64,000 nucleotides of DNA from Thinopyrum elongatum (Eukaryota; Streptophyta; Magnoliopsida; Poales; Poaceae), in assembly GCA_011799875.1 (NCBI GenBank), contig CM022303.1:70519680-70583679 (forward strand). Reading direction: 5' to 3'. The notes beneath the pieces are model-generated. The model saw nothing but the letters and a program-made list of their open reading frames with translations, searched no databases and was not told the DNA's origin. Positions 41,280 to 53,037 of the stretch are shown in pieces (the stretch's first letter is position 1; each line of letters opens with the position of its first letter). The translations under genes were made by a program, and so were the position numbers.

Positions 41280-42317
41280 AACCGGTCCCTTACAAAGTAG
41301 CGCATAAACTAGGGTTTAAGCTTCTGTCACTCTAGCAACCCATCATCTAATAACTACTCCACAATGCATTCCCTTAGGCCCAAATATGGTGAAGTGCCAT
41401 GTAGTCGACGTTCACATGACACCACTAAGGGAATCACCACATACATATCATCAAAATATCGAACACATATCAAGTTCACATGATTACTTGCAACATGACT
41501 TCTCCCGTGACCTCAAGAACAAAAGTAACTACTCACAAATGATAATCATGCTCAAGATCATAGGGGTATTAAATAGCATAATGGATCTGAACATATAATC
41601 TTCCACCAAATAAACCATATAGTAATCAACTACAAGATGTAATTGACACTACTAGTCACCCACATATACCAATCTGAGGTTTCGGTACAAAGATTGAACA
41701 CAAGAGATGAACTAGGGTTTGAGAGGAGATGGTGCTGTTGAAGATGTTGATGGAGATTTCCCTCCCAAAGATGAGAGGTTTGTTGGTGATGACTATGGCT
41801 TCGATTTCCCCCTCCGGGAGGGAAGTTCCCCTGGCGGAATCACTCCGCCGAAGGGAAAAAGTGCTCCTGCCCAAGTTCCGCCTTGAGACGGCGGCGCTTC
41901 GCCCCGAAAGTACTCCTCTAATTTTTTTGTAGGTCAAAATGACCTATATACCAGAAGATGGGCATCGGAGGTGGGCTGGGCTGAGCACAACTCACCAGGG
42001 CGCGCCTGGGGGGCCTGGCGCACCCTGGTGTCTTGTGCTCACCAGGTGGCCCCCCTCCGATAGTTATTTGCTCCAGTATTTTTCATATATTCCAAATTAA
42101 TTCTCTGTGAAGTTTCAACTTATTTGGAGCTGTGCAGAATAGGTAACTCTGACATAGCTTTTTCAGGTCTAGAATTCCAGCTGCCGGCATTCTCCCTCTT
42201 TATGTAAACCTTGCATATTATGAGAGAAAAGGCATTAGAATTACTCCATAAAGCATTATTATGTATAAAAACATTATAAATAACAGTATGAAATCATGAT
42301 GCAAAATGGACATATCA
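41280..42317 (-). repeat. 3' LTR of Gypsy element E (WHAM-like), truncated
   Basis: On the minus strand it begins TGATATGTCCATTTTGCATC (42317 downward) and runs to AAGGGACCGGTT at 41280, where Copia C ends. The distal LTR part is missing. A PPT-like AAGATTGGGGGAGT (minus) sits directly before the LTR start, at 42318-42331, showing that this is the 3' LTR. The family name is a recollection. Confidence 0.8.
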
Positions 42318-43880
42318 ACTCCCCCAATCTTAGACCTCGCTTTTCCTCAAGCGAAAGCCGATATCGAAAATCATGTCCACATGTATTGAGAGAGAGGTGT
42401 CGATAAAAACATAATACGGACATAGTAGCATCATGCTTATTATCATAACAGCAACAAACTTTATCATAATACTTTTATCATATAACTTCTCATGAACAAG
42501 TAACAATTCATCACAACATCGAAGTATAAAGCATAAACCCTATTGAAAATCAACAAACTATGTTCTCAGTCAACTTTGCAACTACAATTCATCATATTTT
42601 CAGGAAGGGTCACGTGTCGGAGCCTTTTGGCAAGTCCACATACTCAACCATCTTTTAGTCTTCTATGATTGCTAACACTCAAAGCATACCCATGAGCAAA
42701 AAGTTTCAACCAGACACATAGGAAGATAGGGGCTTATAGTTTCGCCTCCCAACGTATTCACCTCACGGGTGATGTCAACAATAATAACCCATGCTCGCTC
42801 ACATCCAACTGGATATATGTGCCTAGATCTTTCCTCACCATATGATGCTTGCCAAAAAAGAAAATAAAAAGAAATAGGGAAGAATACTTTGACTCTTGCA
42901 TAAAAGTAAATACATAAAAGTAAAAGATAGGCCCTTCGCAGAGGGAAGCAGAGGTTGCCATGCGCTTTTTGTTTGTATGCCAAATCCCTTAATGCAAAAG
43001 AACGTCACGTTATATTGCCGCTTATGATAGCAACCTTTATTATGCAGTCCGTTGCTTTTATTACTTTGCCATCACAAGTTCGCACAACGCTCAATTTTCT
43101 CTTACACTAAATGATCCAACACATTTAGAAGCAATTTTTATTGCCTTATTGCACCGATGACAACTTACTTGAAGGATCTTACTCAATCCATAGGTAGGTA
43201 TGGTGGACTCTCAGAACATGAATTTAGGTTTAAGGGTTTTTGGATGCACAAGTAGTATCTCTACTTAGTGCGGAGTTTTTGGCTAGCAAAGATATTGAGC
43301 AAGCACCACATGTTGAAGGATCTATGACAATATAACTTCTATGTGAATATGAACAAACATATATCATTACGTTGTCTTCCTTGTCCAACGTCAATTTTTT
43401 TGACATATAATATTTAATGGGGCCTCACAATCATAAAAGATGTCCAAGATAGTATATTTGCATGTGAATCTTCTCTTCACTTATTAATTCTTTCATTAGT
43501 TGCATCATTGACCAATGCTATGTTTGTCAATCTCTAATAAATTTTACTACTTATACTTTTCCTTATGTGATGTCATTACTTACCATAAGATTAGCATATG
43601 ATCTTTTTCATTTATTTCCCTTTCTTTTTATTGAAACATAAGAGTAAAGAAACAAAACTCAAACTACTCTTTATTATATATCTCACACACGATTACATAG
43701 ATAGATAGATCACTAAGCAAGCACTCGAAAATAGATCGAACTAAACTTTTATTCAACTAAATCATAGGATAACTAAAGATCGAACTAAAATAGATAAAGA
43801 CAAAGATAGTGGTGGTGATATGATACCGGGGCACCTCCCCCAAGCTTGGCACAAGCCAAGGGGAGTGCCCATACCCGTAC
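42318..43880 (-). other. 3' interior of Gypsy E, non-coding
   Basis: AT-rich region between the accessory ORF and the PPT. A block near 42900-42960 (minus CCCTCTGCGAAGGGCC) is shared with element F at 50523-50540, indicating common ancestry of the E and F interiors. No gene is seen. Confidence 0.7.
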
Positions 43881-44273
43881 TCAAATCTCCTTTGGTAGGG
43901 AAGCTGATGATGGTAGTGGTGATGAGGTAGTAGCGAGCTTCAACAGGTACTCCAATCTACGTATGATGCTCCGGAGGGCGATGACGTGTTCTTGTAACAG
44001 AATATTTTCACAAGTGAGGTACTTATTTTGAACACAAACCGTCTCGAAGGCCTTAAAGGCTTCAATTCCAGTGGGGGTAAGATGAGCATAGTAAGGTTGA
44101 AGGATACCTTCTTCCTCTTCCGCAGGAATAGCTTGCCCTCCCATTTGAGTTTGATCCACCGTAGCCTCCTTCCCCTTGCTCTCCTGGATGGCTTCCTTTG
44201 GTTCCTCTCTTTTCAGTTCTATCTTCATCAACCAAGCATCTTCTTCCCCGTTGTTGGAAGAGGGAGAAGACAT
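43881..44273 (-). CDS. Accessory ORF of Gypsy E, downstream of pol
   Basis: 130 aa from ATG 44273 (MSSPSSNNGEEDAWLMKIEL). The N-terminal half is acidic and lysine-rich (REEPKEAIQESKGKEATV), the C-terminal half helical (GIEAFKAFETVCVQNKYLTC, then HVIALRSIIRRLEYLLKLA), compatible with a short coiled coil. It is in the same sense as pol, between pol and the 3' LTR. I do not recognise a domain. Longer reading to 44465 adds residues from GC-rich sequence and is less likely. Its function is unknown; Triticeae Gypsy elements often carry such an extra frame. Confidence 0.5.
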   Translation of the reverse strand: MSSPSSNNGEEDAWLMKIELKREEPKEAIQESKGKEATVDQTQMGGQAIPAEEEEGILQPYYAHLTPTGIEAFKAFETVCVQNKYLTCENILLQEHVIALRSIIRRLEYLLKLATTSSPLPSSASLPKEI

Positions 44274-44469
44274 GATGCCTGGCTTTGCTAAATCTGATAG
44301 AGAAACAACGCAAAACAAGAACAGAAGAATTCTCCGCGATACGGTGGTCAAATCTACCGGGGGTGTATATAAATATTTTTTATCCTGGGAAACAAGCAAA
44401 CGAGAAGAAAACGGAGTCGGGAAGGTTCCCGAGGTGGGCACAACCCACCTGGGCGCGCCAGGCAAGGCA

Positions 44470-44474
44470 GGCGC
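44470..44474. repeat. TSD GGCGC, left copy of element F
   Basis: GGCGC directly precedes TGATACG of F; the same GGCGC follows CGACATCA at 52546-52550. Confidence 0.93.
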
Positions 44475-46092
44475 TGATACGTCTCCAACGTATCTATAAT
44501 TTTTGATTATTCCACGCTGTTATATTATCATTCTTGGATGTTTTACAATCATTTTATAGAAACTTTACATCATTTTTGGGACTAACCTATTGACATAGTG
44601 CCCAGTTGCAGTTGCAGTTTTTTGCTTGTTTTTTACTTCGCAGAAAATCAATACCAAACGGAGTCCAAACGCAGCGAAACTTTTTGGAGATTTTTTCTGG
44701 ACCAGAAGACACCTGTTGGGCCAAAGAAGTACCAGAGGGGGGCTCCGAGGGGAGCACAACCCACTTGGCCGCGCCTGGGCCCCAGGTACGCCTGGTGGGT
44801 TGTGCCCACCTCGGCCGCCTCCCGCACCGCCTCTTTACTCTATAAATACCCCCAAAATCCAAAAACCCTAGGGGAGTCGACGAAACACAATTCCAGCCGC
44901 CGCAAGTTCCAGAAACACCAGATCCAATCTAGACACCATCACGGAGGGGTTCATCATCCTCATTGGTGCCTCTCCGATGATGCGTGAGTAGTTCATTGTA
45001 GACCTACAGGTCCGTAGTTAGTAGCTAGATGGCTTCCTCTCTCTCTTTTGATTCTCAATTCAATGGTCTCTTTGAGATCTATTTGATGTAACTCTTTATG
45101 CGGTGTGTTTGTTGGGATCCGATGAACTTTGAGTTTATGATCAGATCTATTTTATCCATGAAAGTTATTTGAGTCTTGTTTCGATCACTTATATGCATGA
45201 TTACTTATAGCCTCGTATTTCTTCTTCGAATCTTTGGTTTAGTTAGGCCGACTAGATCAATTTTTCTTGCCATGGGAAGAGGTGCTTTGTGATGGGTTCG
45301 ATCTTACGGTGCTCAATCCCAGTGACAGAAGGGGACATGACACGTATGTATCATTGCTATTAAGGATAACAAGATGGGGTCTATTCCTACATGAATAGAT
45401 CTTGTCTACATCATCTCATCGTTCTTATTGCATTACTCCGTTTCTCCATGAACTTAATACACTAGATGCATGCTGGATAGCGGTCGATGTGTGGAGTAAT
45501 AGTAGTAGATGCAGGCAGGAGTTGGTCTACTAATCTTGGACGTGATGCCTATATAACGATCATTGCCTGGATATCGTCATGGTTATTTGAAGTTCTATCA
45601 ATTGCCCAACAGTAATTTGTTTACCCACCGTATGCTATTTTCTCGAGAGAAGCCACTAGTGAAATCTACGGCCCCCGGGTCTATTTTCTCATCATATATT
45701 TTCAGATCTATATTGCTATTTGCCTTTTTATTTATTTGCCACTTTTATTTTCAGATCTATATTATCAAAAACCCAAAAATACCTTGCTGCACTTTTTATT
45801 TACTTCTTTTATTTCGTGTTTTATCGAGATCTATTTACCCAATCTATCACAATTTTTATCCCGTCAACTCGCCAATTTTTGGCACCGTTACCCGAAAGGG
45901 ATTGACAACCCCTTTAACACGTCGGGTTGCAAGTATTTGTTCTTTGTGTGCAGGTACCGTTTACATAGTGTTGCTTGGTTCTCCTACTGGTTCGATAACC
46001 TTTGTCTCATCACTGAGGGAAATACCTACCGTAGCTGTGCTGCATCATCTGTTCCTCTTTGGGGAAATACTGACGTAGTTCAAGCGACATCA
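44475..46092 (+). repeat. 5' LTR of element F
   Basis: TGATACGTCTCCAACG to CAAGCGACATCA. A TATA-like CTATAAATACC lies near 44841. The U5 part contains a PBS-like copy, TGGCACCGTTACCCGAAA (45880-45897), preceded by CCGTCAACTCGCCAATTT, which is the same context as the second PBS copy in the interior (46142-46179). Confidence 0.94.
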
Positions 46093-46103
46093 AAAGGAAT
46101 TTT

Positions 46104-46179
46104 TGGCGCCGTTGCCGGGGAAGATCAAGGCAAGATAGTCTCCCGTCAACTAGCCAATTTCTGGCGCCGTTGCCGGGGA
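46104..46179 (+). promoter_or_regulatory. Duplicated primer binding site of element F
   Basis: TGGCGCCGTTGCCGGGGA occurs at 46104-46121 and again, identically, at 46162-46179, 58 bp apart. The first copy lies 11 bp after the LTR end and is the likely used one. This PBS type is common in grass Gypsy elements. Confidence 0.88.
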
Positions 46180-46369
46180 GACATCATCAACATCTATCGG
46201 GTTCCTAATCACAAATCTCATCTCCTTGCAATTTCCATTATTTGCCATTTGCCTCTCGTTTTCATCTCCCCCACTTCACAAAAATTTGCCATTTTATTCG
46301 CCCTCTTTTTCGTCCACCGTTTTCTCGTCAGATCTGTTTTTGTGTGCAAACTTGTTTGCGTAGTCACGA

Positions 46370-48023
46370 TGACTCAAGAGAACACCAAGTTGTGTGATTT
46401 TTCCAATACCAACAACAATGATTTTATTAGCACTCTGATTGCTCCTCCCGCCACTAGTGTGGAATCTTGTGATATTAATGCCGCTTTGTTGAATCTTGTT
46501 ACGAAAGATCAGTTTTCCGGTACTCCTAATGAGGATGCCGCGTCCCATCTTAACACATTCGTAGAATTATGCGATATGCAAAATAAAAAAGATGTGGACA
46601 ATGATATTGTGAAGTTGAAATTATTTCCATTTTCTTTGCGAGATCGTGCAAAAATTTGGTTTTCTTCTTTGCCTCGCAATAGTATCGATTCTTGGGATAA
46701 ATGCAAAGATGCTTTCATTACTAAGTATTTTTCGCCCGCGAAAATTATTTCCTTAGAACTCAAATCATGAATTTTAAGCAACTTGAGCATGAACATGTTG
46801 CACAATCTTGGGAAAGAATGAAATTAATGCTAAGAAATTGTCCTACACATGGTTTAAATCTTTGGATGATCATACAAATTTTTTATGCGGGATTGAATTT
46901 TGTCTCTAGAAATCTTTTATATTCCGCCGCGGGGGGTACTTTTATGGAAATTACTTTGGGTGAATCTACTAAATTGCTTGATAATATTATGGCAAATTAT
47001 TCTCAATGGCATACCGAAAGAGCTCCTACTAGTAAAAAAGTTAATTCGGTTGAAGAAATAAATTCTTTGAGTGAAAAAGTTGATGCTCTTATGAAATTGG
47101 TTGCTAATAAAAATGCTTCTATTGATCTTAATGGTGTGCCTTTGTCTACTTTGATTGAGCAAAATAGTGATTCCGTAGATGTGAATTTTGTCTCGCGAAA
47201 CAATTTTAATAACAATGCTTATAGAGGTAATTTTAATCCTATGCCTTTTCCTGGAAATTCCTCTAATAATTATGGCGGTCCCTATGGCAATCCTTCTTAT
47301 AATAATAATAGGAACACCTCTGATCTTGAGAATAATATTAAAGAATTTATCAATGCTCAAAAAGTTTTCAATAATACGATAGAAGAAAAATTGAATAAGA
47401 TCGATGATATGTCTAGAAGCATTGATAGAATTTCTCATGATGTAGAAAATCTCAAGTTGAATTTTTTTGTGCCTAAGGTTGAGGAATCAATTAAAGCTTT
47501 ATATGTTTCTATGGATGAAAGTAAGAAAAGAACCGCTATGCTTAGAGCTAAAAGAGAATTTTTAGAAAAAGCATTTTCTAGTGATTGCTTTCATAAAAAT
47601 GATGAAGATCTTAAAGTAATTGGTGTTTCTTCTATTGATTCCTTGTTTAGGAAGATTAAAATTGATGATAAAGGGACTGGAGAAGAGTCAACTTTAGTTA
47701 GAAGGCGTCCCAATGATTCGGAGGGTGAAAATCTTGATGAAAAAATTGATAAAAGTTGGTTTGGAGAGGTCAAAACTTTAACTAGTGATGTGCCCACTCT
47801 TTTGGAATACAAAGACTTTAATTATGATAATTGCTATTTTATTGATTGTATTTCTTTGTTGCAATCCATGATTAATTTACCCCATGCTTATGAACAAAAT
47901 AAAGCTTTTACTAAACATATTGTAGATGTTATGGTGAAAGCTTTTGAAGAAAAGTTGGAATTAGAGATCCAATTCCTAAAAAATTACATGATGAATGGGA
48001 ACCTACTATCAAAGTCAAGATAA
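46370..48023 (+). pseudogene. Element F gag, one frameshift
   Basis: Starts MTQENTKLCDFSNTNNND (46370). The retrotransposon gag domain lies at residues 40-130 (FSGTPNEDAASHLNTFVELC, KLFPFSLRDRAKIWFSSLP, WDKCKDAFITKYFSPAKI). A frameshift near 46765 (SLELKS stop) moves the frame to 46767-48023, beginning MNFKQLEHEHVAQSWERMK, with CPTHGLNLWMIIQIFYAGL. After that comes a low-complexity N/G/P-rich stretch (NYGGPYGNPSYNNNRN), then a coiled-coil-like segment (NTIEEKLNKIDDMSRSIDRI). No CCHC zinc knuckle is visible. Gag makes the particle. Apart from the shift the protein is nearly complete. Confidence 0.87.
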
Positions 48024-48447
48024 AAATTATGAGTGTTTTGCTTTATGTGATTTGGGTGCTAGTGTTTCCACAATTCCAAAATCTTTATGCGTTGTGCTTG
48101 GTCTTACCGATATTGAAGAGTGTTCTTTAAATTTGCACTTGGCGGATTCTACTATTAAAAAGCCTATGGGAAGAATTAATGATGTTCTTATTCTTGCAAA
48201 TAGGAATTATGTGCCCATAGATTTCATTGTTCTTGATATTGATTGCAATCCGTCTTGTCCAATTATACTTGGTAGACCGTTTTTACGTACTATTGGTGCC
48301 GTGATTGATATGAAAGAAGGCAATATTAAATTTCAATTTCCACTAAGAAAGGGAATGGAACACTTCCCTAGAAAAAGAATCAAGCTACCATATGAATCAA
48401 TCATGAGGGCATCTTATGGACCTAGAACTAAGGATGACAATACTTGA
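47995..48447 (+). CDS. Element F aspartic protease
   Basis: 150 aa. The active-site motif is ECFALCDLGASVSTIP (DLGAS variant of D-T/S-G), near residue 19. IVLDIDCNPSCPIILGRPFL is the flap and C-terminal hydrophobic-GRP motif, followed by AVIDMKEGNIKFQF. The end is lysine/arginine-rich (RKRIKLPYESIM). It overlaps the gag frame by 29 bp in another frame, so it would be made by frameshift or, more likely, the join is a mutation. Protease processes Gag. The coding capacity of the element stops here, with no RT behind. Confidence 0.86.
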   Translation: MGTYYQSQDKNYECFALCDLGASVSTIPKSLCVVLGLTDIEECSLNLHLADSTIKKPMGRINDVLILANRNYVPIDFIVLDIDCNPSCPIILGRPFLRTIGAVIDMKEGNIKFQFPLRKGMEHFPRKRIKLPYESIMRASYGPRTKDDNT

Positions 48448-50907
48448 ATCTATGCTTTATGGCTAGCTAGGGGCGTAAAACGATAGCGCTTGTTGGGAGG
48501 CAACCCAAAGAATAAAATTTATTTTTGCCCTTTTCTTTCTGTTCTTGAGTGTTTGCACAATTATGCTAATGTTATGATTGTGTTTTTTATGTTTTAATTA
48601 GTGTTTGTGCCAAGCATAGCCTTTGGGATCATGTTGGGTGATAGTTGACTTGATCTTGTTAGAAAACATAAACTTTTGTGTCCAGTAGCAGAATTGTTTA
48701 AATTCACAGAAGCAACAAAATTTTTTAATTTTTTTTCACAAGATTGATATACAAATTTTACACGTTTTCCTAATTTTCAGAATTTTTGGAGTAAGAGAAG
48801 TATGAGCAAAATTCGTGTCTTTACAGACTGTTCTGTTTTTGACAGATTCTGTTTTCTTTGCATTGTGTGCTTATTTTGATGAATCTATGAACTTTATCGG
48901 GGGGTATAAGCCATATCAAATTTAGAATACAGTAGATATAATGCAAAAATAAAATATGAATGGGTTTGCAACAGTACCTAAAGTAAAGATTGGTTTTCTT
49001 ATACTAATGGATCTCACGAAGGTTTTGTTAAGTTTTGTGTGATTGAAGTTTTCAATTTTTGGGTGAGATCACGATGGACGAAGGAATAAGGAGAGGCAAG
49101 AGCCTAGGCTTGGGGATGCCCCATGGCACCCCAAGATAATATTCAAGGATGAACAAGCAGCTAAGCTTGGGGATGCCCCGAGTGGCATCCCCTCTTTCTT
49201 CTAACGACCATCGGGATTTTACTTGGAGCTATATTTTTATTCGTCACATATCATGAGTTTTGCTTGGAGCGTCTTGTATTATATGAGTCTTTGCTTGTTT
49301 TGTTTTTTGTTTTGTGTCAAGTATCCTTGCTGAACACACCTTTTTGAGAGAGCCAAAATTATGCTATGATTTGTTAGAATTGCTCTATGTGCTTCACTTA
49401 AATTTTTTGAGCTATAGAATTGCTCTAGTGCTTCACTTATATCTTTTTGAGCACGGTGTGCTTTAATACTTTTGAAGAAATGCTCTCATGCTTCACTTAG
49501 ATTTATCTGAGAGTAGTAATTTTTGAAGAAATTCTCTCATGCTTCACTTATATTATTTTGAGAGACGAAATTTTTATGCTCATGTTCTTCACTTAGATTT
49601 ATTTGAGCTATCAAAAGCAACATGTGAAACTAGTCCCAAAGTGATAGATATTCAAGAGGGATATAATAAAAACTTTCATGAAGATCATTGGACAAATTAA
49701 ACTTGATTCTTTGTAATAGTTTTGCGAAATGATGATAGTGATATGTGAGTCATGTTGATGAGTAATTGTGCTTTAGTAAGAATATTGGTGTTAAGGTTTG
49801 TGATTCCCTATGCAAGCACAAAAGTCAATAGTTATGCAATGAAATTACATCCTACTTGTGGTGCATTATTCGGTGTTAGTTTTGATTAATGCTCGCTTAT
49901 GAGATTTTTCGTTTCTTGGTTGGATGCTTCTCAATCTTTTTCCTAGCCTTCACTTGTACTAAGTAGGAATACTACTTGTGCATAAAAAATCATTAAACCC
50001 AGTTTTGCCTTATGAGTCCACTATACCTACCTATGTGCGGTATTTCCGTGCCGTTCTAAGCAAATTTGTATGTGCCATCTCTAATTTTCAAAATAAATTT
50101 CCTTTTTGTGTGCTCGTACCGCTCATGAAACGGTAGGGGGTGGCTGATATTTTCCCATGCTAGATGTGTTATTCTCAAGATGAGTGTTTATTCACTTGTC
50201 ATTGCATGAGAGTACGATAAAGGTATTAGGGATGCCTAGTCCTGAAATGAAAAATGAATTTACTTTATGTTGTCAAATAATAAATTCCTTGGGAAGTGTT
50301 GGTATGGACGGCACCCGTGGATACGGCTAGCTGTGGAATGTGAAAGTATGGTGGAAAAAGAAATAAACATTATTTTCTGTTTGGGAACCGCCTATGATAT
50401 ATCTAGCATGGAAAGTATTGGGAACTACTCGATCATTTTCGTTGGCAGGAAAAGCATGCCACCCAAAATGTTTTTATCTCTCTTTTTCGCTTTGAGCACT
50501 GGCACCTCTACAAATCCCTACTTCCCTCTGCGAAGGGCCTTTCTATTTACTTTATGCAATTTTTATTTTTATTTGAGTCTCAATCTCCTCTTATAAAGCA
50601 CCAACTAAGGGGCACTATGATCATACTTGAGCATTAGGTGTAGCTAATATGCGAGTGTGTTTCATGAATGGATCAATGATTGAGCATAATGGGCTAGGGA
50701 TAACTTGCTTTAGTGTTGATATTTTGAAAGACATGGTTGCTTGTTGATATGCTTGAGTATTGAAATCTTCATGTCAAAACTAGACTATTGCTTTGAACCA
50801 TACCATATGTCCATGCTACAAAAGAAAAGAATGTGACGAACATGTTAGGCAGCATTCCACATCAAAAATTCTGTTTTTATCATTTACCTAATCGAGGACG
50901 AGCATGA
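48448..50907 (+). other. Non-coding 3' interior of element F
   Basis: No protein domains. It starts with a hairpin TTGGGAGGCAACCCAA (48493-48508) seen after pol in related Gypsy elements. It holds two hairpins bearing the PPT word (49110-49190), five copies of a CTTCACTTA-loop hairpin (49381-49610) and a block shared with Gypsy E (50523-50540). Confidence 0.75.
49381..49612 (+). repeat. Five hairpin-forming repeats
   Basis: Repeat form GCTCT..TGCTTCACTTA.ATTT.TTTGAGC at about 49382, 49424, 49482, 49534 and 49578. In units 3 and 4 the arms switch together to CTCTCA/TGAGAG, so base-pairing is kept while the sequence changes. This compensatory pattern suggests an RNA structure. Confidence 0.8.
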
Positions 50908-50924
50908 ATTAAGCTTGGGGATGC

Positions 50925-52545
50925 TGATACGTCTCCAACGTATCTATAATTTTTGATTGTTCCATGCTATTATATTATCATTCTTGGATGTTTCACAATC
51001 ATTTTATAGCAACTTTATATCATTTTTTGGGACTAACCTATTGACATAGTGCCCAGTGCGAGTTGCTGTTTCTTGCTTTTTTTTTTACTTCGCAGAAAAT
51101 CAATACCAAATGGAGTCCAAACGCAGCGAAACTTTTTGGAGATTTTTTCTGGACCAGAAGACACCTGTTGGGCCAAAGAAGTACCAGAGGGGGGCTCCGA
51201 GGGGAGCACAACCCACCTGGGCGTGCCTGGGGCCCAGGCGCGCCCTGGTGGATTGTGCCCACCTCGGCCGCCTCCCGCACCGTATCTTTACTCTATAAAT
51301 ACCCCAAAAATCCAAAAACCCTAGGGGAGTCGACGAAAAACAATTCCAGCCGCCGCAAGTTCCAGAAACACCAAATCCAATCTAGACACCATCACGGAGG
51401 GGTTCATCATCCTCATTGGTGTCTCTCCGATGATGTGTGAGTAGTTCATTGTAGACCTATGGGTCCGTAGTTAGTAGCTAGATGGCTTTCTCTCTCTCAT
51501 TTGATTCTCAATACAATGGTCTCTTGGAGATCTATTTGATGTAACTCTTTTTGCGGTGTGTTTGTTGGGATCCAATGAACTTTGAGTTTATGATCAGATC
51601 TATTTTATCCATGTAAGTTATTTGAGTCTTCTTTTGATCTCTTATATGCATGATTACTTATAGCCTCGTATTTCTTCTTCGAATCTTTGGTTTAGTTAGG
51701 CCGACTAGATCGATTTTTCTTGCCATGGGAAGAGGTGCTTTGTGATGGGTTCGATCTTACGGTGCTCAATCCCAGTGACAGAAGGGGACATGACACGTAT
51801 GTATCATTGCTATTAAGGATAACAAGATGGGGTCTATTCCTACATGAATAGATCTTGTCTACATCATCTCATCGTTCTTATTGCATTACTCTGTTTCTCC
51901 ATGAACTTAATACACTAGATGCATGCTGGATAGCGGTCGATGTGTGGAGTAATAGTAGTAGATGCAGGAAGGAGTCGGTCTACTAATCTTGGACGTGATG
52001 CCTATATAACGATCATTGCCTGGATATCATCATGATTATTTGAAGTTCTATCAATTGCCCAACAGTAATTTGTTTACCCACCATATGCTATTTTCTTGAG
52101 AGAAGCCACTAGTGAAATCTACGGCCCCCGGGTCTATTTTCTCATCATATATTTTCATATCTATATTGCTATTTGCCTTTTTATTTATTTGCCACTTTTA
52201 TTTTCAGATCTATATTATCAAAAACCCAAAAATACCTTGCTGCACTTTTTATTTACTTCTTTTATTTCACGTTTTATCAAGATCTATTTATCCAATCTAT
52301 CACAATTTTTATCCCGTCAACTCACCAATTTCTGGCACTGTTACCCGAAATGGATTGACAACCCCTTTAACACGTCGGGTTGCAAGTATTTGTTCTTTGT
52401 GTGCAGGTACCGTTTACATAGTGTTGCTTGGTTCTCCTACTGGTTCGATAACCTTGGTCTCATCACTGAGGGAAATACCTACCGTAGCTGTGCTGCATCA
52501 TCCCTTCCTCTTTGGGGAAATACCGACGTAGTTCAAGCGACATCA
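50925..52545 (+). repeat. 3' LTR of element F
   Basis: TGATACGTCTCCAACG to CAAGCGACATCA, 1621 bp, close to the 5' LTR with scattered substitutions. It contains the same PBS-like TGGCACTGTTACCCGAAA (52333-52350). Followed by TSD GGCGC. Confidence 0.94.
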
Positions 52546-52550
52546 GGCGC

Positions 52551-53037
52551 GCCCTGGTGTCTTGTGCCCTCCTTGGTTGCCTTCTGGGTTGTTTCTTATT
52601 TTATTAATTTTTGTAATATTCTAAAACTGATAGAAAATATTTTTGCGGATTTTTCAGAGTCTGTTTACTTACCGTATCACGTACCTCCTCTTTTTCAGGG
52701 TTCTGGAGTATTCCGCAAGGTTTCTTTTATGTGTTCCTCCGGTGTCATGGTTTGAATAATATTGCTTTCAACATTACTAGGTGTACCTGAGATATAGTGC
52801 TTAATTCTTTGCCCATTGACTACCTTTGGGTTAGTACCTTCGGCATTATTAATTTTGATAGCTCCAGAGCGATAAACCTCCTCGATAATATATGGTCCTT
52901 CCCATTTGGAGAGAAGTTTTCCTGCAAAGAATCTAAAACGAGAGTTTTACAAAAGAACATATTCCCCAACTTTGAATTCCTACTTTTGGATTCTTTTGTC
53001 ATGCCATCTTTTAACTTTTTCTTTAAATAATTTGGCA
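52551..53037 (-). pseudogene. Gypsy E integrase C-terminus and post-pol region
   Basis: The minus frame has KLFKEKVKRWHDKRIQK-type sequence across a break, then FSPNGKDHILSRRFIALELS and KVLTQR, corresponding to the Gypsy integrase C-terminal LLSKWEGPY..EVY.SGAI block with a frameshift. It is followed by 3' sequence running to the F insertion site. A stop and a frameshift near 52990 show decay. Confidence 0.78.

Larger units (their letters stand above)
44475..52545 (+). mobile_element. Sabrina-like Gypsy element F, complete, gag-protease only
   Basis: 8071 bp: LTRs 44475-46092 and 50925-52545, PBS from 46104, gag-protease 46370-48447, long non-coding 3' interior 48448-50907, PPT (AAGCTTGGGGATGC) ending at 50924, TSD GGCGC on both sides. 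There is no RT, RNase H or integrase and no space for them. This matches terminal-repeat retrotransposons with a GAG domain (TR-GAG), which need enzymes from another element. Confidence 0.92.
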
